A stretch of DNA of 56,033 nucleotides, from NCBI GenBank assembly GCA_016209525.1, contig JACQWK010000120.1, forward strand, positions 1 through 56,033, given 5' to 3'. Both the position numbers and the translations under genes were made by a program. The notes under the pieces are model-generated. The model made no database searches and was not told the origin of the DNA. It worked only from the letters and a program-made list of their open reading frames with translations. Positions 27,617-35,160 of the stretch are shown here, piece by piece. The stretch is from Verrucomicrobiota bacterium. GTDB lineage: Bacteria; Verrucomicrobiota; Verrucomicrobiia; Limisphaerales; SIBE01. The first letter of the stretch is position 1; each line of letters begins with the position of its first letter.

Positions 27617-27666
27617 CCATGGGCCTGGCAGGGCTGACCTGCAGGTCAGCCCGGCCAGGTTCGTGG
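27617..27666. repeat. Palindromic element B, copy 1
   Basis: The perfect core GGGCTGACCTGCAGGTCAGC is flanked by CATGGGCCTGG and CCAGGTTCGTGG. Other copies are at 42392-42441 and 45781-45830. All three have a nearby upstream GCGCGCATTGG-type flank. Confidence 0.85.
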
Positions 27667-27789
27667 AGGGAGCCATTCACCGATGGTCTTTTACGCAGTC
27701 AGAAAGGGTCCTGGCAAGATCAGCGTTGTGAAAAGCAAAACTCGGCTTGCCTGGATTCAACCCGTGTGAAACCTTTCCTCTTCTCTTTT

Positions 27790-28878
27790 ATGGGTCACGT
27801 CAAATTGCACATACCGGGGCCGGTCGAGGTCAGCGAGAAGACCTTCCGCGCGTTTTGCACGCCGATGATCGGCCATCGCGGCCAAGGCTTCAAAGATCTC
27901 TACGCGAAAATCCTGCCGCAATTGCAGGCGCTTTTCCACACCCGGCAACTTGTTTATCTCAGCACCTCGTCCGCTTGGGGCGTCATGGAAGGCGCCATCC
28001 GCAACCTCGTGTCCAAGCGCGTGCTCTGCTGCATGTGCGGCGCGTTCTCCGACAAGTGGCTGGACGTGGCGCAGCGCTGCGGCAAACAGGCCGAAGCGCT
28101 CAAAGTGGATTGGGGCTCGCCGATCCGTCCGGAGCAGGTCGAGTCGAAGCTCGCGACCGGCCAGTTCGACGCATTGACGGTCATCCACAATGAGACCTCC
28201 ACCGGCGTGATGAGCCCGCTCGCGGAAATCGCCGCGCTCAAGCGGAAATATCCGGAGGTGATGTTCATCGTCGATGCAGTCAGCTCATTCAGCGCGACGA
28301 AAATCGAGTTCGACCTGCTGGGCATTGATGTCCTGCTTGCGGGCACTCAGAAAGCCTTGGCGCTGCCTCCAGGGATGGCGGTGTTCACATGCTCGCCGGC
28401 GGCCCTAGCCAAAGCGGCAACGGTGAAAGATCGGGGATATTATTTTGACTTCGTGGAATTTCAGAAGAACGCGGAGAGCCACATGACCCCGAGCACGCCG
28501 AGCATTGGCCACGTGTATGCGCTCGCTTCCAAATTGGAAGACATATTTGGCGAAGGTCTGGAAGCTCGTTACCAGCGGCATGCAAAGCTGGCCCAGCTCG
28601 CTCGCCAATGGGCCGGAGGACACGGTTTCACGCTGTTCCCGGAAAAGGGCTATGAATCACTGACTCTGACCTGTGTGAACAACGGCGCCAAGCCTGGCGG
28701 GCGCGTCGTGGACGCGGCGAAGCTGCAAAAGCTGGTCAAGGACCAAGGATTCTTGATCGACGGCGGGTACGGGAAAATCAAAGGGACGACCTTCCGCATT
28801 TCGAACATGGGCGACGAAACGGAAGCCACGATGCAGGCGCTTTATTCGGCGCTCGATAGCGCGCTCAAGCAACTGTGA
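27790..28878 (+). CDS. Class V aminotransferase (alanine-glyoxylate / serine-pyruvate type)
   Basis: 362 residues, PLP-dependent. The start is at MGHVKLHIPGPVEVS; the upstream open frame is repeat DNA. Visible: IPGPVEVSEKTFRA, STSSAWGVMEGAIRNLV (cofactor-binding turn), IHNETSTGVMSPLAEI, FIVDAVSSFSATKIEFD (Asp binding the pyridine ring), and LLAGTQKALALPPGMAV with the Schiff-base Lys. The exact amino donor and acceptor cannot be read; serine, glycine or glyoxylate metabolism is likely. Single gene, divergent from the NamZ fusion and convergent with the envelope cluster (8 bp between stop codons). Confidence 0.9.
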   Translation: MGHVKLHIPGPVEVSEKTFRAFCTPMIGHRGQGFKDLYAKILPQLQALFHTRQLVYLSTSSAWGVMEGAIRNLVSKRVLCCMCGAFSDKWLDVAQRCGKQAEALKVDWGSPIRPEQVESKLATGQFDALTVIHNETSTGVMSPLAEIAALKRKYPEVMFIVDAVSSFSATKIEFDLLGIDVLLAGTQKALALPPGMAVFTCSPAALAKAATVKDRGYYFDFVEFQKNAESHMTPSTPSIGHVYALASKLEDIFGEGLEARYQRHAKLAQLARQWAGGHGFTLFPEKGYESLTLTCVNNGAKPGGRVVDAAKLQKLVKDQGFLIDGGYGKIKGTTFRISNMGDETEATMQALYSALDSALKQL

Positions 28879-28886
28879 TTGTGACC

Positions 28887-29900
28887 CTACGGCCACTGCG
28901 TCATGTCTTCCATCAGTGCCAGGGCGGTGGCTTCGCTGATCTCCCGCACGCCGAAGTTGCGCGCGATCTTGCCCGTGGCCTGGCCATGGCCAATGAGATC
29001 CGACGCGGACGCCTGGCCGAGTATCTTGGCGTCCTTCAGACGGATGGCGGTCGCTTGGATATCCGGAACCGCGTGAACGGCATCGCCTGAGACTCCCGCA
29101 ACCGTCACTTGACGCGAGGAAATCAAGATCTCCAAAACCACATCCGCATTTTTGGCCAGTGCTTCCCGGTCTTTCCGTGCCGCTTCGCCTTCGGTTGGAA
29201 CCGCGAAGCTGGCCCACGGCTTGTCTCCTATCAACTGCGTCGCAACCCTCTGATCGATCAAGGTCACTCCCGCCATGCGCAGCGGCCGGCCGAATAACCG
29301 CTCGATGTCCCGAACCGTTTGCCGGTCGGCAAGCGCGGCCTGTTTCCGCTCGCGCACGCGATACGTATTCTTGCTGGTGACCTTCTCAGTCTGGCCGGAG
29401 GCTTTGTCCGCCGCGCTCGCAGCATCCACCAAAGCCTTATTGAGGTCGCCGGACACGATCGCACCGCCGGTGTTGCCCGGGTTTCCGGGGCTCTGAGGCT
29501 TCGGGGGAGTGTGTGCGCCTGACGAGTCATGGCGATCGAGATGCCCGCGCGTAATCTCGGTCTGCTCGCTGCGGGCGGAGAGCTTCATTCCGGACTCGTC
29601 ATCGACTAGTTCGCGGTTGACGTAGATGAGAACTCGAGGGTTTCCCATCTTGCCGTAGGCCTCTTTGAAGCGGTTGATGACGGTTTGAGCTTGATCCGGC
29701 GTGACCAGGTAGGGCCGTTCGGCCGTGAACTTCTGCTCATAGACGTACTTCTCCGAGGAAGTCGCGGACGAAGGTTGAAGGGCTGAAACCGGTGGCGGAG
29801 GAGGCGGAGCCGCCGGCGGAGGTTTCGGAGGGTGAGCTTGCGCCAGACTGGAACTGACGGTGGCTAGGAGGACAATCGTTGAAAGGAATCTTGTTTTCAT
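28887..29900 (-). CDS. Secreted protein of unknown function, downstream of LpoB/YcfL-like genes
   Basis: 337 residues starting MKTRFLSTIVLLATVSSSLA, a signal peptide, followed by a Pro-rich stretch. I do not recognise the family. The body has alternating segments such as RFKEAYGKMGNPRVLIYVNR, RERKQAALADRQTVRDIERL, DVVLEILISSRQVTV and IQATAIRLKDAKILGQASAS, which suggest a periplasmic alpha/beta protein of the kind found next to LpoB-like lipoproteins. It is the last gene of the cluster, separated from the YcfL-like gene by repeats G1 and A3, so an independent promoter is possible. Confidence 0.65.
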   Translation of the reverse strand: MKTRFLSTIVLLATVSSSLAQAHPPKPPPAAPPPPPPVSALQPSSATSSEKYVYEQKFTAERPYLVTPDQAQTVINRFKEAYGKMGNPRVLIYVNRELVDDESGMKLSARSEQTEITRGHLDRHDSSGAHTPPKPQSPGNPGNTGGAIVSGDLNKALVDAASAADKASGQTEKVTSKNTYRVRERKQAALADRQTVRDIERLFGRPLRMAGVTLIDQRVATQLIGDKPWASFAVPTEGEAARKDREALAKNADVVLEILISSRQVTVAGVSGDAVHAVPDIQATAIRLKDAKILGQASASDLIGHGQATGKIARNFGVREISEATALALMEDMTQWP

Positions 29901-29988
29901 AGTCAGGAGTTGCTTGTTGAAAGTGTTGAGTCGTTCTCTTTGCGACGCGATCAGCCGCGGTTCAGCCCAGGGGAAATCGGATGACTCC

Positions 29989-30028
29989 TTCCCCCCACCG
30001 CGACCCTCTCCCGCCGGGAGAGGGAGGA
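29989..30028. repeat. Palindromic element G, copy 1
   Basis: CCCTCTCCCGCCGGGAGAGG hairpin. The same family occurs at 30705, 33092, 52397 and 54418. Confidence 0.7.
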
Positions 30029-30159
30029 TCGTTCGCGGCCTTTGGAAGAGTCGAGCATGCTCAATATGTCGTTGCGTGGAAACCTGTGGTTTCTTTCCCT
30101 GAGAGATCGGGCTGGGTGAGGCCTCTCCGAACTGCTTGCGCATATGGTGTCCGCGGACC

Positions 30160-30230
30160 GGAGCGCCAGTCTCCGACCCGGCGCGAACCCGATGAACAAG
30201 GAATCGCAACGGATCGGAGATCGGCTTCCC
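30160..30230. repeat. Palindromic element A, copy 3
   Basis: GGAGCGCCAGTCTCCGACCC on the left; CGGAGATCGGCTTCC on the right, more diverged than the other copies. Confidence 0.75.
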
Positions 30231-30283
30231 GGCGTTCATGGGGAAGGAGCGAGAGTCCATGCTTCGAGAACGGGCTCTGTTGA

Positions 30284-30823
30284 CTAGCGGGCTTCGCGAA
30301 CGCGGATCGTGTACTTCCGCGCTTTGTTATTCATGGCCGTGAACGCGACGCTCTCCTGCGCGTTTTCGGTCAGGATCAACGTCTGCCACGGCGTCGAGTC
30401 CACGGGGAAGCCTTGCTCGTCCTTGAACTCGCAGTTGATCTGGACTTGGATTCGGCGGTTGAGCCGATTTCGAACGTTGGCCGCCACCTGAAGGCGTCCG
30501 TCGTCGAGCGGTCGCTCCTGGATGCCCATGCAAGTCACGGAACGCTGAGTCCGAGAGTCCATGAGCACGAAGTGGGCTCGATTCTCCAAATCATACTTTG
30601 TGGTGTTGATCGGCGGCTTCGCTCCGCCCGTGGCGCAGCCGGTGAGCAGACTTGCGCCAAGGCCGCACAGGATGACGGACGTCTTGAGGATTGAAAAAAC
30701 GTTTGCCCCTCTCCCTGGCCTCCCCTCATCTGATGGGGAGAGGGTGAGGGTGAGGGGAGATTGGGCGTGGGTATGCTTGTTGAGCATTGACCTGGCTGAA
30801 GGATCGTCGAAATGCGTTTTCAT
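30284..30823 (-). CDS. YcfL-like (DUF1425) lipoprotein with repeat-encoded N-terminal insert
   Basis: 179 residues. The ATG at 30823 overlaps the stop of the gene upstream (ATGA), which fixes the start. Residues 1-20 are ordinary; residues ~21-40 (SPLTLTLSPSDEGRPGRG) are encoded by palindromic element G; the lipoprotein signal follows at ~44-63 (ILKTSVILCGLGASLLTGC). No ATG, GTG or TTG lies between the element and the signal peptide, so the element is most likely translated. The mature part (VRNRLNRRIQVQINCEFKDE, then TPWQTLILTENAQESVAFTA) matches DUF1425/YcfL. In E. coli ycfL lies beside lpoB, as here. Confidence 0.82.
   Translation of the reverse strand: MKTHFDDPSARSMLNKHTHAQSPLTLTLSPSDEGRPGRGANVFSILKTSVILCGLGASLLTGCATGGAKPPINTTKYDLENRAHFVLMDSRTQRSVTCMGIQERPLDDGRLQVAANVRNRLNRRIQVQINCEFKDEQGFPVDSTPWQTLILTENAQESVAFTAMNNKARKYTIRVREAR
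30705..30762. repeat. Palindromic element G, copy 2, inside a coding sequence
   Basis: CCCCTCTCCCTGGCCTCCCC pairs with GGGGAGAGGGTGAGGG around a short loop. It lies within codons ~21-40 of the YcfL-like gene. Confidence 0.8.
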
Positions 30824-32397
30824 AGATTCTGTGTCGTGTGAGATCGGTCGCTGGCGAAGACGACGGTGTCTCGTGTCGGCGACACGTTGATCGTGATCGT
30901 CTTGGTCAGGCTGGGAACCGGTTGTTGATTGGCGTCTAAGAATTCGACCGTCGCCACGTGCGGTCCGGGAGGCAACTGAATGGCGACGAAGCTCAGATAC
31001 TGCGGCAGGTTGTCCCACGAACGGGTGTCGGCTGCCGGCGTGGTCGCCGCCGACACGATCTTGCTGAGCAATCCGGCGGCGATCAAACCTAGCCCCACAT
31101 CCTGGCTGCGCCGATCAGTCGCCGCCACCATGCCACCGATCAGCGCGACGTCGCCCACCGTATCCGTTGTGGACTTGAAGACCGCTTTGTTGCCAAGGAC
31201 ATGGTCCATGACTCGCCCGCCACGGGTGGTGGCTTGGAAATTCAGATCATCGTAGGGAACCGCTTGAATGGTTTGCTCGCCGATCTTGATGCGGCAAGAC
31301 CGCACGGCGGAGTGTCCTTCGCGAAAGCGGAGCTGTTCGCCGTGCTCACCCGAGGCGAACTTCGTGGGTCCTTGGCCAAACTCGAGGAACAGGATCGTGT
31401 TCGCGTGGGCGTCGTAAGGCGGTGGCTTCACGGAACTCTTCAATGACTCGACCCTTTTGAACGCGTCGGAACCGTCGCCGGAAAGCTTCACCGTTGCGAA
31501 GCCGTCCAGATAGTCGAGCAGCACATAATCGCTGGCGTATTCCTTGTTCTCGTTGTCGCTGTCCTGGAATTGCGCATTGCGGAAACAAGCGCGGGCATTG
31601 TCGGGTTCGCCATCCATCCAATAGAGAATTCCCCGGTAGTAGTTCGCCATGACTCGTTCATAGGGCTCGCCTCGGAACGATTTGCGCTCCTCGCGCGAAA
31701 AGAGGCTGCGGGATTTCTTGGCCTCTTTGTCCTGGGCGCTGCTCGCTCCGATCGTCAACAGCGCATCGTCAAAAAGCGCTTTGGCTTCGTCAAACTGTCC
31801 GCGCCGCAGAGCTTCCAATCCCGTTCGATACTGCCAGAGGACCTTGTCTTTGGCGGGTCCTTGGCTGATGGCAGCGCGGCCATCCAACATCGGATCGCCC
31901 GTCAGAACCCAGGAAGGATTCTTCGTGGGGCTCGCACACCCGATGGCCGCCAGCAGAGCCACCGTCACTCCGAGCAGGCAGAGGCATGCAGGCTTGACCG
32001 GAGAGGCGACAGGATGGCCCTGAGTTCCGTCTCCTTTGTCCCGGCCCTCTGCCTTGTGCGTGCTGAGCGCGCTTCGGCCTTTGTCGCAGCGCAGACTTGC
32101 AGTCTGCCGTATCGCCGATTTGCAATCGGCAGGTCGTCGGAGGTTCCCGCACGCCGAAAGGACAGCGCCGCCGCAGAATGCAATTCCGCGATACGGCAGA
32201 TTGAAAATCTGCGCTACGCCAAGCCCATGCTCATCATTGAGGGGAACGAGCCTCGCTGGCCGCGCTTCGAAAGGCCACTCGTGCTCGGTGGCTCGAAGCG
32301 CAGTTTCCCTCATTCCCCGTGCTTGACGGCGCAGCACACCGATTCGACAGAGGTCAAGATTCGATTTCATGGCTCCGCAGAGCGGCTTGGCCATCAT
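30820..32397 (-). CDS. Large periplasmic lipoprotein with repeat-encoded N-terminal extension
   Basis: 525 residues from the ATG at 32397, which overlaps the LpoB-like stop (ATGA). Residues ~61-104 are encoded by palindromic element F. The lipoprotein signal (LCLLGVTVALLAAIGC) comes only at about residue 140-153, with no in-frame ATG, GTG or TTG between the element and the hydrophobic core. The mature part looks TPR-like at first (TGLEALRRGQFDEAKALFDD, then ANYYRGILYWMDGEPDNARA), and ends in a beta-rich domain (QYLSFVAIQLPPGPHVATVE). This resembles the COG3014-type lipoprotein found beside LpoB. Its role is probably in envelope assembly (inference). Confidence 0.82.
   Translation of the reverse strand: MMAKPLCGAMKSNLDLCRIGVLRRQARGMRETALRATEHEWPFEARPARLVPLNDEHGLGVAQIFNLPYRGIAFCGGAVLSACGNLRRPADCKSAIRQTASLRCDKGRSALSTHKAEGRDKGDGTQGHPVASPVKPACLCLLGVTVALLAAIGCASPTKNPSWVLTGDPMLDGRAAISQGPAKDKVLWQYRTGLEALRRGQFDEAKALFDDALLTIGASSAQDKEAKKSRSLFSREERKSFRGEPYERVMANYYRGILYWMDGEPDNARACFRNAQFQDSDNENKEYASDYVLLDYLDGFATVKLSGDGSDAFKRVESLKSSVKPPPYDAHANTILFLEFGQGPTKFASGEHGEQLRFREGHSAVRSCRIKIGEQTIQAVPYDDLNFQATTRGGRVMDHVLGNKAVFKSTTDTVGDVALIGGMVAATDRRSQDVGLGLIAAGLLSKIVSAATTPAADTRSWDNLPQYLSFVAIQLPPGPHVATVEFLDANQQPVPSLTKTITINVSPTRDTVVFASDRSHTTQNL
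32088..32215. repeat. Palindromic element F, copy 1, inside a coding sequence
   Basis: AGCGCAGACTTGCAGTCTGC is mirrored at the right end by GCAGATTGAAAATCTGCGCT; inside are CGTATCGC and GCGATACG. A second copy is at 41025-41154. In the minus frame it encodes the residues AQIFNLPYRGIAF and ADCKSAIRQTASLRC. Confidence 0.9.
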
Positions 32398-33056
32398 CGA
32401 TAAGCGGCATCTTCCAAACCCTGCTTCTTGATTTCGGCCGATCCCTCCCAAACGATCTCGCTGGTGCGCACATCGACGAGCTGGAAGGTGTAGAGAACGT
32501 AGTCGCTCACACCGCCGGAAGTGCGCGTCGTCAGATTCCCCAACTTGCCCGTGAGCAAATAGTCAGCGCCGCTGAATTGGGCGGCGGGTTGCCCGGCATT
32601 GCTCGTGACGGCGCCTGTTTCCTTCAAATCGCGTTCGCGTTCGAGCGCCTGCATGATTTTCTGAGGAGTGCCATCGGCGCTGGCGGAACGCGCCAGAAAC
32701 CGGACTTTGCCTCTGGCCTTTTCGTTAAGCTGCGCGCGGATTCTATCTAGGAACAAATCCTTGTTGATCGGAAAGCGCGTGTTGTTTTCCACCGGGAAAA
32801 GATACACCCGCGGAGAGCCCTGGGCCCGGGCGATTTGTTCAATGCCAAGAATATCACGCGCCATCTTGTCGGTCACCGTGACGAGGTCTTGCGACTCGAT
32901 GCCCGTGCCAGCGACGAAGCCTCGCTCGTCGGCTTTCATTTCGGTCACGGGGACGCCGGATGGATTTTTGACCCCGGCCGAGGCGCATCCCATGAGAATG
33001 CCGCACAGGACGGCGGCGGCGGCAGTTTTAATCGAGCTACGGACTATGTGTTTCAT
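32394..33056 (-). CDS. LpoB-like penicillin-binding protein activator lipoprotein
   Basis: 220 residues with start at MKHIVRSSIKTAAAAVLCGI and lipobox MGC. In E. coli LpoB is an outer-membrane lipoprotein that stimulates the peptidoglycan synthase PBP1B. Family features: FVAGTGIESQDLVTVTDKMA, PRVYLFPVENNTRFPINKDL, YLLTGKLGNLTTRTSGGVSD and TSEIVWEGSAEIKKQG. It follows the glycine-zipper gene and is coupled by ATGA to the large lipoprotein gene. Whether it activates a PBP here is inference. Confidence 0.88.
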   Translation of the reverse strand: MKHIVRSSIKTAAAAVLCGILMGCASAGVKNPSGVPVTEMKADERGFVAGTGIESQDLVTVTDKMARDILGIEQIARAQGSPRVYLFPVENNTRFPINKDLFLDRIRAQLNEKARGKVRFLARSASADGTPQKIMQALERERDLKETGAVTSNAGQPAAQFSGADYLLTGKLGNLTTRTSGGVSDYVLYTFQLVDVRTSEIVWEGSAEIKKQGLEDAAYR

Positions 33057-33091
33057 ATGAAGCGATTCATTAAGTAATCCACCATGGAACA

Positions 33092-33135
33092 TCCCTCTCC
33101 CTGCCCTCTCCGCTCATCGGACGAGGGGAGAAGGC
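33092..33135. repeat. Palindromic element G, copy 3
   Basis: CCCTCTCCCTGCCCTCTCCG is paired with GGACGAGGGGAGAAGG. It lies just upstream of the LpoB-like start. Confidence 0.6.
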
Positions 33136-33237
33136 GGCCGAAGGCCGGGCGCGAAGGATGGTCTTAGATTTGAACTCATTCAAAGTTGTTTGGACAGGAT
33201 GGGTGTCAGTTCACCGTTCGAAGAAGCCTGGCGAAGG

Positions 33238-33861
33238 TTAACGTCCGAAAAGGCTGTTGGCGCTGCTCATCGGACTCGGAACCGTGCCAGGATTGTAATT
33301 GTGAATGATCGGGGCAGGAGGAAGAGAAGGCGCAGCGGCTTGGGCCGCGGCAGGCGCAGGAACTGGCTGCGGCGGGACGGACGCTTGGGCGGTCACGACG
33401 TGGGCCGGAGTTGAAGCCAAGCGCACTTCCTGTCTTCGCGCATCTTGCTCCGCCAACGCTCCCAGCACAAGGCCTGCACCGGCGCCAATCGCGACGCCTT
33501 CTGCCGTTTTGCGTCCGCTGTTATGGCCAATGACTCCTCCTGCCAATCCTCCGAGCGCAGCGCCCGTGACCGCGTAATTGGGCCGGGCCGGATAGTAGGA
33601 ATAAGCAGGCGCCGCGAACGCTGGAGCCGGCGCGGTGATGTGAGGCTCCCGTCGAGACGGTTCTGAAAGGGCTCCGAGCAAAAGGCCGGCGCCCGCGCCA
33701 ATTCCGATGCCTTCAGCGGTCTTCCGTCCGCTGTTGTGCCCGATGATCCCTCCGATCAATCCTCCGACGGCCGCCCCGCCGAGGGATTCGCGAGAAAACA
33801 ACTGCGCCTGGCAAGGCAGAAGCATGCTTGAAGCGATGGCTGCGAGAAGGGCTTTTCTCAT
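33238..33861 (-). CDS. Secreted protein with two glycine-zipper domains
   Basis: 207 residues with start at MRKALLAAIASSMLLPCQAQ (signal peptide). Two near-identical glycine-zipper segments occur at about residues 28-62 (GGAAVGGLIGGIIGHNSGRK then GIGAGAGLLLGAL) and 97-133 (GAALGGLAGGVIGHNSGRK then GAGAGLVLGAL), an internal duplication. A Pro/Ala-rich C-terminal tail follows. Such proteins associate with membranes or form envelope structures. It is the first gene of the envelope cluster. Confidence 0.82.
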   Translation of the reverse strand: MRKALLAAIASSMLLPCQAQLFSRESLGGAAVGGLIGGIIGHNSGRKTAEGIGIGAGAGLLLGALSEPSRREPHITAPAPAFAAPAYSYYPARPNYAVTGAALGGLAGGVIGHNSGRKTAEGVAIGAGAGLVLGALAEQDARRQEVRLASTPAHVVTAQASVPPQPVPAPAAAQAAAPSLPPAPIIHNYNPGTVPSPMSSANSLFGR

Positions 33862-34021
33862 AGTTATTTTCCAGTTGGACGTTCTCAATCAAAACGTATT
33901 CAGGACCACCGTAGCACGCGCCGACAACCGCGTAAACCTGGGAAGATCAGCCGGTGGGCCGCCCAGCGAATGATGGCCCGTAGCATCTGAAATCCGCGTT
34001 TTCGCTTCCCGAGCCGCCGTC

Positions 34022-34141
34022 AGCAATTCTCATTTTGGCAACGGGCGCGGTTCGTGACTGTAAGGCGGACACTCCTGTCCGCACATTTTCGACGATATTG
34101 CGGACAGGAGTGTCCGCGTTACGGCCAAAATGAGAATTGCT
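34022..34141. repeat. Composite palindromic element C, copy 1
   Basis: 18-bp terminal inverted repeats AGCAATTCTCATTTTGGC (34022-34039) and GCCAAAATGAGAATTGCT (34124-34141) enclose a second palindrome (GCGGACACTCCTGTCCGC and its mirror GCGGACAGGAGTGTCCGC). The other copy, at 45838-45979, has the same ends but a different interior. Confidence 0.92.
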
Positions 34142-34161
34142 TGCCGCTGTGAGCCTTCCTT

Positions 34162-34191
34162 GCATTTTGAGCATTCGACGCTCAAAATGCA
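34162..34191. repeat. Short palindrome at the broken end of the DUF4143 gene
   Basis: GCATTTTGAGCATT and CGCTCAAAATGC form a hairpin exactly where homology to the ATPase begins, 20 bp from element C. Confidence 0.65.
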
Positions 34192-34693
34192 AAACGGTAT
34201 GGAAATGGTAAAACGCGGCGACCTGCGGCGCCTCGGCGTGCAGGTCGCGCCGCTCGCGTTGCGCCGCTTTTGGAACATGGTGGCCCGTTGCCATGGACAG
34301 ATTTGGAACGCGTCGGAGATCGGCCGTTCACTCGGCGAAGCGCACACGACCGTCAAACGCCATCTCGACATTCTCTGCGGCGCGCTGGTGATGCGCCAGT
34401 TGCCCCCGTGGTTCGAGAGTCTGGGCAAGCGGCAGGTGAAATCGCCCAAGGTCTATTTGCGCGACAGCGGACTGTTGCACGACCTGCTCGGCATCGCGTC
34501 GTTTGCCGCGCTGGAGGCGCACCCGAAGCTCGGTGCGTCGTGGGAAGGGTTCGCGTTGGAGGAAGTGCTGCGCGCGACGGGCGACCGTGAGGCGTATTTC
34601 TGGAACACCCAAGGCGGAGCGAAACTTGACCTGTTGGTGTTCCTGAACGGACAACGCTACGGCTTCGAGTTCAATTCAGATTTCGCCGGTTGA
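34187..34693 (+). pseudogene. Fragment of a DUF4143-type AAA ATPase
   Basis: The open frame matches only the middle of this family: the winged-helix part (NMVARCHGQIWNASEIGRSL then VKRHLDILCGALVMRQLPPW) and the nuclease-like start (KVYLRDSGLLHDLLGIASFA, WEGFALEEVLRATG). The N-terminal AAA domain with Walker motifs, about 180 residues, is missing. The frame also stops soon after GFEFNSDFAG, earlier than usual. Element C and a short palindrome abut the broken 5' end. This is an inactivated gene remnant. Confidence 0.8.
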
Positions 34694-34723
34694 CTAATCG
34701 ATTGGAATTCCTACCTTGGTGAC

Positions 34724-34957
34724 ATGGATGTCATTGTTCTCGGAGATGGCAAGATTAGTATCCCGAAGGAACTACGGAGTGCTCTCGGGCTCAATCCGGG
34801 GACTGTTCTCGAAATGAAAAACCAGGCCGGAACACTGGTGGTCTGGAAGAAGGTTGAGCCGGATGTATTCGAGAAATGGCGCGGGCGCGGACACCTGCCC
34901 CAGGGTGCCAATACCGACGAATATCTGCGGCTGATACGCGATGGTGACAGCGGTTGA
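34724..34957 (+). CDS. AbrB/SpoVT-MazE-type antitoxin (toxin gene destroyed)
   Basis: 77 residues. The swapped-hairpin DNA-binding fold of the AbrB/VapB family is recognisable in VIVLGDGKISIPKELRSALG then LNPGTVLEMKNQAGTLVV. The acidic tail with LPQGANTDEYLRLIRDGD is the toxin-contacting end. A VapC (PIN ribonuclease) gene should overlap its end; only the first nine codons remain. It probably still binds its own promoter; whether it is expressed is unknown. Confidence 0.75.
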   Translation: MDVIVLGDGKISIPKELRSALGLNPGTVLEMKNQAGTLVVWKKVEPDVFEKWRGRGHLPQGANTDEYLRLIRDGDSG

Positions 34958-35024
34958 TACATCCGTTCAGGATAACCCTCCAGCGGGCCGTCCAGAGGAT
35001 GATCGAAGTTCTTCCACGGATTGA
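34941..35024 (+). pseudogene. VapC toxin remnant (first nine codons)
   Basis: ATG at 34941 overlaps the antitoxin by 17 bp and reads MVTAVDTSV, the invariant start of PIN-domain toxins including the first active-site Asp. The next residue leaves the family, and the frame stops after 27 codons. The rest of the toxin is absent from the following kilobase. Confidence 0.65.
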
Positions 35025-35054
35025 TCCACCGCAATCCCAACGCAAGCGAGCGAC

Positions 35055-35123
35055 CACGGATGGGAAATGGGCTTCATTCAAATCTTTCTTCATCCGTGCC
35101 CATCCGCGAAATCCGTGGTTCGG
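35055..35123. repeat. Palindromic element H
   Basis: ACCACGGATGGG on the left is mirrored by CCCATCCGCGAAATCCGTGG on the right. Related TCCGTGTCCATCTGCG sequence occurs at 40927-40958. Confidence 0.55.
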
Positions 35124-35160
35124 CCTTGCTTCCGCGGCCTTTCCGCTAAGCGACTCGATT

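Noticed and set aside
30824-31018. Longer start for the YcfL-like gene
   Set aside because: It would lie inside the preceding lipoprotein gene in another frame; the ATGA overlap at 30823 is better.
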